Virus record (IMG/VR): IMGVR_UViG_3300023181_000042
Location: 1 to 46,673 of that record
DNA: 46,673 nt
Source of the DNA: a virus
Strand: one strand, 5' to 3'
Part shown: piece after piece, positions 35,904-44,817 of the stretch
Position numbering within the stretch: the stretch's first letter is position 1
How the letters are laid out: each line of letters starts with the position of its first letter
Translations under genes and position numbers: made by a program
The notes under the pieces: model-generated
What the model was told of the DNA's origin: nothing
The model's input: only the letters and a program-made list of their open reading frames with translations
The model's database searches: none

Positions 35904-36545
35904 ATGCTCAACCCCGCTCAGCGGTTCCACGCAGCCCCTGCCCCCGTTTCGCGCCTGCGTTTCATTGTCGATTCAGACAATGAATCCGGCGCTGGCGACC
36001 AGCAGGAACAGCAGCAAGAAGCACCCAAGTTCCCGGCAAATACACCTGTCAAGGAGATGACGCCGGAACAGCAGATCGCTTTCCACGAGAACAAGGCACG
36101 ACGGCTAGAAGACGCCCTTAAGGGCTTCAACGGCCTCACTCCGAAGCAGATTTCGGACCTGCAGGCAGAGGTCACCGACCTACGCACAAAGGGACAGACT
36201 GCGGAAGAAGCAGCCATCGAGCAGGCACGCGAGGCCGGACGCGCAGAAGTGCGTTCCGTTCTCGCCGCCGAACGAGTGAGGGCGTCGCTCGAGCGCGCCC
36301 TAGACGGTCGCGTTCCAAGCGCTTCAGCGCTGCTGGACCTCGACCGCTCGAAGTTCATCAAGGGAGACGCTGCCGACACGGAAGCGATTGCCGCATGGGT
36401 CGAAGCCAATTCGACACTCGGAACCCAGCAGAAAAAGTCCCCGGACCTTGGTCAGGGGCGAGAGCGCGGAACCTCGACACCCGAAAAGGGCGTCGGCGTT
36501 GGTGCTGACATGTTCGCAAATTCACGCAAGAAAACTACTTCCTAG
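35904..36545 (+). CDS. Scaffolding protein
   Basis: A 213-residue, Gln/Glu/Ala-rich helical protein with a coiled-coil centre (about 70-120), low-complexity N-terminus and basic C-terminus, the usual look of a prohead scaffold. GGGAGAAG upstream sets ATG 35904. The gap before it repeats CCCGACATGGG twice (about 35864-35894). Confidence 0.82.
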   Translation: MLNPAQRFHAAPAPVSRLRFIVDSDNESGAGDQQEQQQEAPKFPANTPVKEMTPEQQIAFHENKARRLEDALKGFNGLTPKQISDLQAEVTDLRTKGQTAEEAAIEQAREAGRAEVRSVLAAERVRASLERALDGRVPSASALLDLDRSKFIKGDAADTEAIAAWVEANSTLGTQQKKSPDLGQGRERGTSTPEKGVGVGADMFANSRKKTTS

Positions 36546-36557
36546 AAAGGAAACCTA

Positions 36558-36950
36558 ATGCCTAAGCTTCGCTCAGAAACTATCGGCACCGGTGACCAGT
36601 CCTGGCTCGGGTCTACCCACGGTCTGCGCAACGCGCGCACCGAGGTACTCGACATCTCGACGTTCACCGCTGGCACGCACTACCCGAACGGCTACATCCC
36701 GTCCGGCTTCCCCGTGGCAATCGTCGGCGGCATGCTCGTGCCCTACGACGTGACCGTGGGCACCGTCACTGGTGCTGGCATTCTCGCCGGCCACGTACTC
36801 ACCGACCAGCAGGTTGTCGGAACGACGGACTTTGCAGTCCCCGTCCTCGACCATGGCCGCGTGAAGGCAGCCAAGGTTGCCACCCTCGCTCTGACCGGCT
36901 TCGTGAAGCCGATCGCCGCGAAGTCCGCCACGACCATCGTTTACATCTAA
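36558..36950 (+). CDS. Head decoration protein
   Basis: A 130-residue beta-rich protein with AAAGGAAA upstream, between scaffold and major capsid protein. Length and beta content suit a decoration or stabilisation protein of the lambda gpD-like group. Confidence 0.72.
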   Translation: MPKLRSETIGTGDQSWLGSTHGLRNARTEVLDISTFTAGTHYPNGYIPSGFPVAIVGGMLVPYDVTVGTVTGAGILAGHVLTDQQVVGTTDFAVPVLDHGRVKAAKVATLALTGFVKPIAAKSATTIVYI

Positions 36951-36962
36951 GGAGGATGACAA

Positions 36963-38000
36963 ATGGCACTCTGGACCGATCTCATCGACCCGGCCACCCT
37001 TACCGGCTATGCCCGCGCATCCCTCGCTGATTACGAGGCGACCCGTGGAACCCTCGCGCAGTACCTGCCCAATCGTGAAGTGGCCGACGCTGTTGTCCGC
37101 TTCATGCAGGGCTCGACCGGCCTCGTTGAGGCTGCTCAGTTCCGCGCCTACGACGCCGAGCCTGAGGTTGGCAAGGCCCGCCCCGGCAAGCGCGTTACGC
37201 TCGAGCTTCCGGCTCTGGGACAGAACATTCCTGTCTCCGAGTACCAGCAGCTCCGCAGCCGTAACGCCGACGACGACCAGGTTCGCGTTGCGATCCTGAA
37301 CACGACCGATCAGGTTGTGCGTGCTGTCGCTGACGCTATCGAGCGTCTTCGCGGGACTGTCATCGCCACGGGCAAGGCGACCATCACCGCTTCGACCGGT
37401 GCCGTGTTCTCGGACGACGACTTCGGTCGTTCGGCTGGCCACACGGTCACCGCTGGTTCGGCTTGGTCGACCGCTTCGGTCAGCCGCCTTGCGGACCTGT
37501 CCGCGTGGTCGGACACCTACCTCGCCAGCAACGGTGTTGCCCCCGGCGAGATCCTGATGTCGACGCGTGTTCTGCGCGCACTTGCTGCTGGAACCGAGTT
37601 CCAGACGCAGCTCATCAACGGTGGCGCACGTCCCGCTACCCGTGCGGACGTGGACGCGATCATTGCTGGCGCTGGGCTTCCCCCCATCCGCCTGTACGAC
37701 CGCCGTGTCAACGTCAACGGGACCTCCACCAAGGTTCTGCCCGACGACCGCCTGTTCTTCCTGCCCCCGGCAGTTGGAACCGATGACTGGCAGGGCACTG
37801 AGCTCGGAGCGACGTTCTGGGGTCAGACCCTCACGTCGACCGACTCGAGCTACGGCATCGCTCCCGGCGACCAGCCTGGCATCGTCGCGGGGCTCTACCG
37901 CGGAAGCAAGCCGCCGCTCATTGCCGAGGTCATCTCGGACGCGATCGCCCTCCCGGTGCTCGCAAACGCTGACCTTTCCTTTAGCGCGGATGTGCTCTAG
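36963..38000 (+). CDS. Major capsid protein (gpE family)
   Basis: A 345-residue capsid protein. NREVADAVVRFMQG near the N-terminus and the GKRVTLELPALGQNIPVSEYQQL segment are typical of the major capsid protein E family with HK97 fold. AAGGAGG upstream gives high expression. A 12-bp hairpin follows the gene, as often seen for capsid genes. Confidence 0.88.
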   Translation: MALWTDLIDPATLTGYARASLADYEATRGTLAQYLPNREVADAVVRFMQGSTGLVEAAQFRAYDAEPEVGKARPGKRVTLELPALGQNIPVSEYQQLRSRNADDDQVRVAILNTTDQVVRAVADAIERLRGTVIATGKATITASTGAVFSDDDFGRSAGHTVTAGSAWSTASVSRLADLSAWSDTYLASNGVAPGEILMSTRVLRALAAGTEFQTQLINGGARPATRADVDAIIAGAGLPPIRLYDRRVNVNGTSTKVLPDDRLFFLPPAVGTDDWQGTELGATFWGQTLTSTDSSYGIAPGDQPGIVAGLYRGSKPPLIAEVISDAIALPVLANADLSFSADVL

Positions 38001-38015
38001 GTAGTCAGTTCTACC

Positions 38016-38044
38016 GGGCGGGGTGCCCACAAGGCATCCCGCCC
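38016..38044 (+). terminator. 12-bp hairpin after the capsid gene
   Basis: GGGCGGGGTGCC (38016-38027) pairs with GGCATCCCGCCC (38033-38044), one G-T pair, loop CACAA. No T run follows, so it may reduce read-through or stabilise the capsid mRNA 3' end. Confidence 0.6.
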
Positions 38045-38076
38045 AACCCCACACTTTTGAACCACAGGAGGTTCCC

Positions 38077-38277
38077 GTGAGCGAACTCATTGCAACCGTC
38101 CACGTCACCGACGCTGACGGCAACGACCAGACATTCAGCCCGGGTGAAGAAGTTCCCGCATGGGCGGAAAAGCTCATTACCAACCCCAAGGCGTGGGATG
38201 AGGTTCCTTCCGGGCCATCGGAAACGCTGGCAAAGCGCGGCCCCGGACGGCCATCGAAAGCAACAACAACTCTTTAG
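38077..38277 (+). CDS. Small head protein with AT-hook-like tail
   Basis: A 66-residue protein from GTG 38077 with perfect AGGAGG (38067-38072). The first 40 residues form a small beta/alpha part. The C-terminus RGPGRPSK is an AT-hook-like GRP motif. Small proteins of this kind follow capsid genes in many actinophages; a connector or DNA-contact role is inferred. Confidence 0.65.
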   Translation: MSELIATVHVTDADGNDQTFSPGEEVPAWAEKLITNPKAWDEVPSGPSETLAKRGPGRPSKATTTL

Positions 38278-38286
38278 GGGCAGCAC

Positions 38287-38670
38287 ATGGAACCGTTCGC
38301 GACTGTAGATGACATTGAGCGTGTGTGGCGCGAGCTTTCCGATGCCGAGTCGGCTATGGCCGAGGGTCTTCTGTCCGAGGCGTCAATGAAACTCCGGGCA
38401 AGAATTCCCAACATCGACACCCTCATTGCGGGCAACGATCTCCGTACCGAGCTGGCACGGATGGCGGTTGTGAACGCCGTCAAACGTGTGCTTATGAATC
38501 CTGAAGCTCTTCGCGTTTACTCGACTACGACCGGCCCCTTCTCGCAGTCAAAAACAATCGACACCGCGCTCTCATCGGGCCTGGTTTACATCGATTCGGG
38601 CGACTTGATCGGCCTGATCTTCCGCAAGTCGGCCATCAGGTCGTTCCGCGTAAAAGCAGGCCTCGGATGA
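38287..38670 (+). CDS. Head-tail connector (adaptor)
   Basis: A 127-residue, helical protein: VDDIERVWRELSDAE opening and MAVVNAVKRVLMNP helix match the gp15/gp19-type adaptor family that docks on the portal. Position after the capsid gene agrees. Confidence 0.78.
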   Translation: MEPFATVDDIERVWRELSDAESAMAEGLLSEASMKLRARIPNIDTLIAGNDLRTELARMAVVNAVKRVLMNPEALRVYSTTTGPFSQSKTIDTALSSGLVYIDSGDLIGLIFRKSAIRSFRVKAGLG

Positions 38671-39017
38671 TGCGCCACCCGTTCGGTGAGGCCGTAACTG
38701 TCACTCGCCCCGGCTTGGGTTCCGGCCCCGACGACGCGCGGGGCAACCCGACCCCAGCGCCGCCGACAACGTTCAACGTTGAGGACGTGGCTGTTGCGCC
38801 GGCCGGTTCGGAGGAAGACCCGCAGGCACTCGGGCTGCTGGTCGTCACTGGTTACACGTTGTATCTCCCATATGGCACGACGTTGCTTCCTGCGGATCGT
38901 TTGACAATTCGTGGCGTTGACGGCTGGCAGGTCGAGGGCGACTCGACTGTAGCCGGTTGGCGTAATCCATTTACCGGCGAGACGCCTGGCGTCGTCGTCT
39001 CTGTTCGGAGGGCCTGA
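38667..39017 (+). CDS. Head-tail connector (stopper-like)
   Basis: A 116-residue beta-rich protein, the size and place of the SPP1 gp16-like head-completion protein. The first two codons are both ATG (38667, 38670). It overlaps both neighbours. Confidence 0.7.
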   Translation: MMRHPFGEAVTVTRPGLGSGPDDARGNPTPAPPTTFNVEDVAVAPAGSEEDPQALGLLVVTGYTLYLPYGTTLLPADRLTIRGVDGWQVEGDSTVAGWRNPFTGETPGVVVSVRRA

Positions 39018-39307
39018 TGAGCAAGGTAACCATTAAGACCAATGGGGCTTCATGGGGCGTTATTAGGCGTTTGATGAAGTCAGAAGTCGTGGCCGATCAG
39101 CTCGAGCCGTTTGCGCAAGCTGTGTTTGATGCGGCCTTCCGAGACCCGAACGATGAGTACACCGCATCTTTGCAAATCGGCAAGTTTTATTCAAGCGGCC
39201 GGGGTGGCCGCGTCTCTTGGCAGGTCGGGGCGGGCCCAGGCATTGGCGAGAACGTCGAAGCCAAACGTGGCACGCTACAGCGAGCTTTGGGCGAGGCGGG
39301 TCTCTGA
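39017..39307 (+). CDS. HK97 gp10-like tail completion protein
   Basis: A 96-residue protein with helical N-terminal half and a beta end (GGRVSWQVGAGPGIGENVEAKRGTL), as in the gp10-like group. It shares one base with each neighbour. Confidence 0.7.
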   Translation: MSKVTIKTNGASWGVIRRLMKSEVVADQLEPFAQAVFDAAFRDPNDEYTASLQIGKFYSSGRGGRVSWQVGAGPGIGENVEAKRGTLQRALGEAGL

Positions 39308-39726
39308 TGTTCCGTGCCGCTATTCGATTCCCGATCACTGACGGCGCGATTGTTGCCGCGTTGCGCGGGGGCTTAGTCGCTAGGTGGGGTTCTTCTGGCC
39401 TTGCGGTTCAGGGCAAGCTTCCCGATCCGAAGGTTCGCCGCATGGTTACTTTGCGCAATGATTCTGGCCCGCAGGAGGAACGCATTTCACGTCGCCGTTA
39501 TGGCGTGAACGTTTGGGCCGATGACCCGGTTGATGCGGAGAACATGGCACTTGATGTGCTGGCGATCCTGCAGACGATGGCTACTGGTTCTCCCGTCGTG
39601 TCCACAGACAGCTTCTCTGGCCCGTTCGAGGTCTTTGATGACCCGCAGATGACTGTGGCGAACAAGAACCTCACCCACTTTTACTGCGCCTTTAGGGCGT
39701 CTGTGAAGGCTTCCACCTTTATCTAA
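39307..39726 (+). CDS. Tail terminator
   Basis: A 139-residue protein with the RRRYGVNVWADDPVDAENMALDV segment and a C-terminal strand, typical of tail terminator proteins that cap the tail tube. Precedes the major tail protein as usual. Confidence 0.75.
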   Translation: MFRAAIRFPITDGAIVAALRGGLVARWGSSGLAVQGKLPDPKVRRMVTLRNDSGPQEERISRRRYGVNVWADDPVDAENMALDVLAILQTMATGSPVVSTDSFSGPFEVFDDPQMTVANKNLTHFYCAFRASVKASTFI

Positions 39727-39787
39727 ATCCCGCGCCCTCTCACGCGGTTCATGCCCCATTGGGGCGAAACCCCCAATTAGGAGAATC

Positions 39788-40582
39788 ATGCCCGGCGTAA
39801 ACACTCTCGAAGAATTCGTACCGATCGATGGCGTGGTGGCTACTGGTGTTTTCGGCACTGCTGTCGCCCCGACGACTTACAACAGCACTCTTGGTGTCAC
39901 ATGGACTGATCTCGGTCTTGTGACTGCTGCTGGCACTACCCGTTCTACTGCTGCAACCGCTACGGTGCGTCGGGCGTGGCAGAACAACAAGAAGCTGCGC
40001 ACTCTCGTCTCTGAAGCATCTGTCCGGTTCAACTTCATTTTGGTGCAGACCAACAAGGCGACTGTTGAACTGTTTCACGGTACGACGGTTGATGCGAACG
40101 GCAAGCTGATCGTGAACCCTGGTGCATCGAAGCCGCTGATTGCTTTCAACCTCGACATGATCGACGGCACTGGTGTTGTGCGTGAGTATGTTCCCGAGGC
40201 TCAGGTTGTCGAGGTTGGTGACCAGATTGCACTTCCGGGTGATGGTCTTGGTTGGCCGATCACGATCGAGTCGTCGTACAACGCTGGTATCGCGGGTCAC
40301 ACGATTCGTTGGTTCTCGTCGCTGGCTTCTGCTGCTGTCCCGGTTATTACAACTGCGCTGCCGGCGTCGCAGGGGGCTGGGCAGATTGTGAAGCTCGTTG
40401 GTACGGGCTTCTCGGTTGCTACTGCAGTGACTGTTGGCGGTACTGCTGCGACCGAGTTCGATGCGCCCAACGACACCGAGCTGTATGTGACGCTTCCGGC
40501 TGGTTCGGCTGGTTCTGCTCCGATCATCGTGACCTCGCTTGCTGGGCCGTCGACAGCGAAGGCTTACACGCGGGTCGTGTAA
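39788..40582 (+). CDS. Major tail protein with C-terminal Ig-like domain
   Basis: A 264-residue tube protein. Residues 1-180 are the tube domain. The C-terminal 80 residues (PVITTALPASQGAGQIVKLVGTGFS onward, with VTVGGTAAT and VTLPAGSAGSAPI) form an IPT/TIG-type Ig-like domain that would project from the tail surface. Such add-on domains are known to bind surfaces weakly. Ribosome site AGGAG is upstream. Confidence 0.85.
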   Translation: MPGVNTLEEFVPIDGVVATGVFGTAVAPTTYNSTLGVTWTDLGLVTAAGTTRSTAATATVRRAWQNNKKLRTLVSEASVRFNFILVQTNKATVELFHGTTVDANGKLIVNPGASKPLIAFNLDMIDGTGVVREYVPEAQVVEVGDQIALPGDGLGWPITIESSYNAGIAGHTIRWFSSLASAAVPVITTALPASQGAGQIVKLVGTGFSVATAVTVGGTAATEFDAPNDTELYVTLPAGSAGSAPIIVTSLAGPSTAKAYTRVV

Positions 40583-40671
40583 CAAATGTGGCGACGGCAG
40601 GTGCTGGGAGGCCCTGCCGTCGTCCCTCTTTTGAAATTGTCCTCCCGCCCCCTCCCGAAAGGTAACCTCCC

Positions 40672-41001
40672 ATGCAGTCCTTTTCCACTGTCGAAGTGCG
40701 TCACGAGTTCGCTGTCGATGATGTCGTCTATCACCTTCCCGGGGTGACCATCGATGACCTTGAGGCGGTTGCGGCTTTTGCTGTGCTCGAGGGCGAGGAA
40801 CAGTTGGCGGCGTTCCGTGATTTCATCGTGTCTCGTGTTGCGCCCGGTAAGCGCACGTTTGCGCAGTGGTGGAACCGCCAGAAGTCCGCCCCTCAGGCCG
40901 TGCGGTCGTTGAACATCAAGCAGCTTTCCGACCTGTTCCGCGAGTGGACGGGGATGGGGAAGACCGTGGGGGAATCTTCGGCCTCGCCCGTATCGCAGTA
41001 A
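40672..41001 (+). CDS. Tail assembly chaperone, short form (G-like)
   Basis: A 109-residue acidic chaperone with GAAAGG upstream. It lies between the major tail protein and tape measure, the conserved place. Most ribosomes stop at 41001; some shift at 40968-40974 to make the longer G-T form. Confidence 0.85.
   Translation: MQSFSTVEVRHEFAVDDVVYHLPGVTIDDLEAVAAFAVLEGEEQLAAFRDFIVSRVAPGKRTFAQWWNRQKSAPQAVRSLNIKQLSDLFREWTGMGKTVGESSASPVSQ
40968..40974 (+). promoter_or_regulatory. Programmed -1 frameshift site
   Basis: GGGGGAA. In the zero frame the codons are GTG GGG GAA; slipping back one base reads GGA ATC TTC and enters the downstream open frame. The heptamer is not a perfect XXXYYYZ, but a G run at this place in tail chaperone genes is common. 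Confidence 0.65.
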
Positions 41002-41324
41002 AGCACCGGGCGGATGCGGCGGCTGATTTCCGCGACATCTTTTCTGTGTCTCTGTGGGATGTTCGAGGCCCTGAGCTTCTGATTCTGATTGCGGATCTGC
41101 TGACCCGTACGGAGTCTCGTTTCCATGCGTCTGTTGCCGAGTGGGAGCACCCCATTTCGCGTGATGCGATTTATTCCCTCGACCTCATCGATGTTCTTCT
41201 GATGCGGTGGACGGGCAAACAGTTCAAACCGGTGCCCCGCCCCTGGTCGAATATCCGGCCCACCGGCAGGCGGCATACGGCATCTGAGGCTCTCGCAATT
41301 CTGCGGCCCCAGAACAACGTTTAG
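40971..41324 (+). CDS. Tail assembly chaperone, frameshifted extension (T-like)
   Basis: The 117-residue extension of the 40672 protein, giving a fusion of about 217 residues. It starts GIFGLARIAVKHRADAAADF and has no start codon of its own at the boundary. The G-T fusion is known to bind the tape measure protein and recruit tube subunits. Confidence 0.75.
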   Translation, partial: GIFGLARIAVKHRADAAADFRDIFSVSLWDVRGPELLILIADLLTRTESRFHASVAEWEHPISRDAIYSLDLIDVLLMRWTGKQFKPVPRPWSNIRPTGRRHTASEALAILRPQNNV

Positions 41325-41365
41325 CGGGGTTCCTCCCACCCGGCTTGAATACCGGGAGGCCCTTG

Positions 41366-43219
41366 ATGGCTGAAGCATGGCAGTCGGCGTGGGTTGAGGT
41401 GTTGCCCGATTTTTCGGGTTTCAAAAAGAAAGCCGATTCGGAACTCACTGGCACCTTGGGTGCTGCGGGCACTTCAGGCGGCCTGCTCGCGGGGAAGAAT
41501 CTGCAGGGCGGCATTGTCGGCGGGATCAAGTCCATCGGCGCACCCGTGTTCGCCGCTATTGCTGCTCTTGGTATCGGCAAGCTTGTTGGTGATGCTATCG
41601 GCCAGGGAATCCGGTATTCGATTGATGCTGTTGGTATTGCGTCCGACCTTTCGGAGACCAAGGCTGCCATCGGCGTCGTTTTCGGCGATGCTTCGGCTGA
41701 CATCTTGGCGTTTGCTGAGACGGCGAATAAATCTCTCGGCTCGACCCGTCAGGCCGCCTTGTCCGGTGCGCAGACGTTTGGTATTTTCGCGAAGGCTGCT
41801 GGCCTGACCGGTAAGCCTCTCGCCAAGTTTTCCACTGATCTGGTGGGCTTGGCCGGCGATATGGCGTCGTTCTACAACGCTGACCCGACGCAGGTTATTG
41901 AGGATCTCGGCGCTGGTCTCCGTGGTGAGGCTGAACCTCTCCGCAAATACGGGGTGCTGCTCGACGATGCCGTGTTGCGTGCGCAGGCGCTGAAGCTGGG
42001 TATTTATGACGGCAATGGCGCGCTGACTGGGCAGCAGAAGATTCTTGCCGCGCAGGCGGAAATCTTCTCGCAGACCTCTCTGGCCCAGGGGGACTTCGCA
42101 CGCACGTCAGATGGACTCGCCAACCAGCAGCGCATCCTTGCGGCTTCTCTCGAGGACACGCAGGCGAAACTGGGTGAGGCGCTTCTTCCCGCGTTCACCG
42201 ACCTGACGAACTATGCGAACGAGAATCTTGTTCCCGCCCTCGCCGGGTTCATCGACCATGTGGGGCCGATTCTCGGTGAAGCGCTCACCGAAGCGCAGCC
42301 CGGACTCGAAGAGCTGGCAGGCAAGCTCTCCCCGCTAGTAGACGCGTTCGTGAAGGCCGCGGGGAAAGAGGGCATCCCGGCGTTCGTCACGGCGATGAAT
42401 GATGCGGTCGATGCGGCACCAGAGTGGATTCAGGCTCTGGACGACATCAATTCTGGTTTCGGCGATTTCGAAACTGGTTTCTATGATGCCCAGCAGTCCG
42501 TGTCTGACTACTTCGCGCCCGCACGTCAGGCCGTGATCGACTTCAGCGGCTCGCTCGAGGAATTCTTCTCCGACACCGAAACGAATGGAAACGATTTCCG
42601 TGAAAGCCTGCGAATCGCGGGGCAAGACGTAAAGCAGTTCGCGTTCGATGCGCAACTTTCCTTGGGCAACTTCCTGGTTGGTGTCGGCACCTCTTTTGCG
42701 GGCGCGAAGAGTGAGGTTACCCGGTTCGGTGTCGACATTCTGTTGACAATCGGCAACATGGCCAACCAGACGTTTGCGGCTGGCCAGAACGTCATCAACG
42801 GTCTGGTGATGGGCATCGCCTCCAAGGGGAGCGAAGTTGCCAACACACTGAAGAACATCGCGAATGTGGCGATTGATCAGTTCAAGAACACTCTTGGGAT
42901 CAAGTCGCCGTCTCGTGTTTTCGCCCAGTTGGGCGCGTACACGGCTGAAGGTTTCGTGATGGGCATCAACGGGTCGCAGGGCATTGTGAGTGCGGCTATC
43001 GGTTCGATGGTCGCCATCCCCGATGTTGCGAGCTCAAGCACGGCATCGGCAATCACGGCGGGTTCGATCACTACCTCGGCCGCGACGGCTCAATCGGGTT
43101 TCCCCTCGCAGGTAACACTCGTCGACGCGAGCGGTGCGCTTCTGGGCCAGATGGATGTGCGTGTTGGTCGTGCGGACCAGTCCAACAGCCTCACGGCTCT
43201 TATGGGAAAGCGGGTTTAG
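41366..43219 (+). CDS. Tape measure protein
   Basis: A 617-residue protein with GGGAGG upstream of ATG 41366. A hydrophobic stretch at about 45-75 (GAPVFAAIAALGIGKLVG) could insert in the host membrane. The C-terminal region has the usual IKSPSRVFAQLGAYTAEGFVMGI motif. It sets tail length; at roughly 0.15 nm per residue the tail would be about 90-95 nm, short for a siphovirus. No peptidoglycan hydrolase domain is seen. Confidence 0.88.
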   Translation: MAEAWQSAWVEVLPDFSGFKKKADSELTGTLGAAGTSGGLLAGKNLQGGIVGGIKSIGAPVFAAIAALGIGKLVGDAIGQGIRYSIDAVGIASDLSETKAAIGVVFGDASADILAFAETANKSLGSTRQAALSGAQTFGIFAKAAGLTGKPLAKFSTDLVGLAGDMASFYNADPTQVIEDLGAGLRGEAEPLRKYGVLLDDAVLRAQALKLGIYDGNGALTGQQKILAAQAEIFSQTSLAQGDFARTSDGLANQQRILAASLEDTQAKLGEALLPAFTDLTNYANENLVPALAGFIDHVGPILGEALTEAQPGLEELAGKLSPLVDAFVKAAGKEGIPAFVTAMNDAVDAAPEWIQALDDINSGFGDFETGFYDAQQSVSDYFAPARQAVIDFSGSLEEFFSDTETNGNDFRESLRIAGQDVKQFAFDAQLSLGNFLVGVGTSFAGAKSEVTRFGVDILLTIGNMANQTFAAGQNVINGLVMGIASKGSEVANTLKNIANVAIDQFKNTLGIKSPSRVFAQLGAYTAEGFVMGINGSQGIVSAAIGSMVAIPDVASSSTASAITAGSITTSAATAQSGFPSQVTLVDASGALLGQMDVRVGRADQSNSLTALMGKRV

Positions 43220-43221
43220 GG

Positions 43222-44055
43222 ATGCCTTACGCACCCACGTTGACCGTTTCGGTTGACCCCAACCCGATGCCACGGGTGGAAGTTCTGTTCACGTCGTTCG
43301 TTGCTTTGACGGCTTTTGTTGATGTGTATCGTCTTGCGGAGGGGCGCGAGTACAAGGTGCGGTCGGCTGTAAAAGCGGCAACGGCGGGTGCCCTGACCCG
43401 CATTGACTTCGAGGTACCGTTTGGTATTCCGGTGACGTATCGGGCTGAGATGTTCGATGCGGCCGGGGTCTCTCTGGGGTTCACGGATACCACGTCTGTG
43501 TTGCTCGATGTGGATGAGACGTGGGTGCATAACCCGCTGAATCCGGCTGGGGCCGTGCGGGTGACGATGGCTGATTCTGCGGCCGATTCTCTTTCGCGCC
43601 CGGTGTCGGGGGCGTTGTTTCATCCTGAGGGTCGCCGTGTCGGCGTTGTGATCGGCGGGGCGAAACAGGGCCTGCGTGGCGTGAACCTGGATTGTTACAC
43701 GCTGACTGACGCTGATACGGATTCGTTTGCGGCGCTGACTGGTACTTACAACTCGACGACGGTTCCAGTTTTGTGTTTCCGCATTCCGGCAACGATGAAG
43801 ATGCGCATCCCGCGGCCCTTGTTTGCTGCGGTTCTCGACCCGACCGAGGTTGCTTTCGATCTGCGCATGGGTGGTAGTGCTGTTATGTGGCAGTCGACGG
43901 GCGACGAGGTTTCTCCCCCGACGCCGGCGCTGGTTGTCCCGCTGCTTACCAACGCGGACATCAACGCCAACTTCGCCACTAACGCCGCGTTGAATGCTGC
44001 GCATCTCAATAATTTGGCGATCAACCGTCGCTATGACTTGGCGGGGTCGGCTTGA
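43222..44055 (+). CDS. Distal tail / minor tail protein
   Basis: A 277-residue beta-rich protein directly after the tape measure, the place of the distal tail protein. Strands with WVHNPLNPAGAVRV and a C-terminal repeat of Asn/Ala helices (NANFATNAALNAAHLNNL). The 3' end overlaps the leftward HNH gene by 25 bp. Confidence 0.75.
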   Translation: MPYAPTLTVSVDPNPMPRVEVLFTSFVALTAFVDVYRLAEGREYKVRSAVKAATAGALTRIDFEVPFGIPVTYRAEMFDAAGVSLGFTDTTSVLLDVDETWVHNPLNPAGAVRVTMADSAADSLSRPVSGALFHPEGRRVGVVIGGAKQGLRGVNLDCYTLTDADTDSFAALTGTYNSTTVPVLCFRIPATMKMRIPRPLFAAVLDPTEVAFDLRMGGSAVMWQSTGDEVSPPTPALVVPLLTNADINANFATNAALNAAHLNNLAINRRYDLAGSA

Positions 44056-44705
44056 TGCTCGCCCGCGTATAGGGCAATAATCTCACGGGCCCACTCCAGT
44101 AAATCTGAAGTTCGCTGGCCGGATGGCTGTGAAGTGGTCCAGAGTTCGAGGTTTTCCGACCGGTTGTCTGCCCGAACTCCGTTCCGGTGGTGGACATTCT
44201 CGTTTTTCAGCAGTCGCCGCCCAAGGTGATGCTCCATAACTACGCGATGCTCGTACTCAAGGGCACCGCCACCGGGCGCTCGGCGAATCCGGTACCCCTG
44301 TGAGCTGATACCCCAGTCTCCGAGGTTGCGGCTCATCTCTCGTAGAGGCTTCAAGGGTTTGCCGGACATGAGCTGCTTCCAATGACCCGAGCAAAAGCCT
44401 CGAGCGCTGTGTGCTCGAGGGCACCCATCAAACGTACATTGGTGCACGAATCGCTGAATCGGGGTGAGAGCTTTGCCCCGGAACTGTTGCGAATAGTGTG
44501 CCGAACAAAGCCCTCGCGAGTTCACCGCACGCCCGCAATCTGGGAAAGAACAGGCAGTGCCGGATTCGTTGCGCTTTGCCACCGGGCGAAGTTCTTGCAA
44601 ATCCTGCCCGCGGGTCTGCTGTGCGTGGTGGCCTGCGCACATCCCGCCTTTAGCGCTTGGTCGCCCGCACTTATCGAAAGAACAGGTAGTCTGATTAATA
44701 GCCAT
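44031..44705 (-). CDS. HNH endonuclease with three zinc knuckles (homing type)
   Basis: A 224-residue nuclease. Three repeats of C-x4-C-x8-10-C-x2-H (about 8-26, 52-70, 90-108) precede an HNH core: YEHRVVMEHHLGR (151-163), NVHHRNGVRADN (170-181), and RSENLELW. ATG 44705 with GAGGAGG upstream is chosen; the longer frame to 44777 lacks a ribosome site. It lies leftward inside the rightward tail operon and separates two tail genes that are normally adjacent. That is the pattern of a free-standing homing endonuclease. Confidence 0.85.
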   Translation of the reverse strand: MAINQTTCSFDKCGRPSAKGGMCAGHHAQQTRGQDLQELRPVAKRNESGTACSFPDCGRAVNSRGLCSAHYSQQFRGKALTPIQRFVHQCTFDGCPRAHSARGFCSGHWKQLMSGKPLKPLREMSRNLGDWGISSQGYRIRRAPGGGALEYEHRVVMEHHLGRRLLKNENVHHRNGVRADNRSENLELWTTSQPSGQRTSDLLEWAREIIALYAGEHQADPAKS

Positions 44706-44733
44706 TTTCGCCTCCTCATAAGGTGATTGGTCA

Positions 44734-44769
44734 GGCCCCGGCAGACGTTGACGCGTCTGGTTTGGGGCC
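44734..44769. terminator. Stacked hairpin upstream of a tail gene
   Basis: GGCCCC/GGGGCC (44734-44739 with 44764-44769) encloses CAGACG/CGTCTG (44742-44747 with 44754-44759). GTTCTCATTCT follows. It lies between the HNH start and the next tail gene. Confidence 0.45.
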
Positions 44770-44817
44770 GTTCTCATTCTACCGGTTATTCATTGAAATT
44801 ACCGAAAGGATGCGCCC

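Noticed and set aside
36573-38189. 538-residue open frame on the minus strand
   Set aside because: It lies opposite the decoration, major capsid and following genes, which have strong ribosome sites and family motifs. Its composition is Arg/Gly/Ser-rich shadow sequence with no domain.
39749-40585. 278-residue minus-strand frame
   Set aside because: Antisense to the major tail protein; Arg/Ser-rich, no ribosome site, no motif.
43216-44004. 262-residue minus-strand frame
   Set aside because: Antisense to the distal tail gene; His/Arg-rich shadow.
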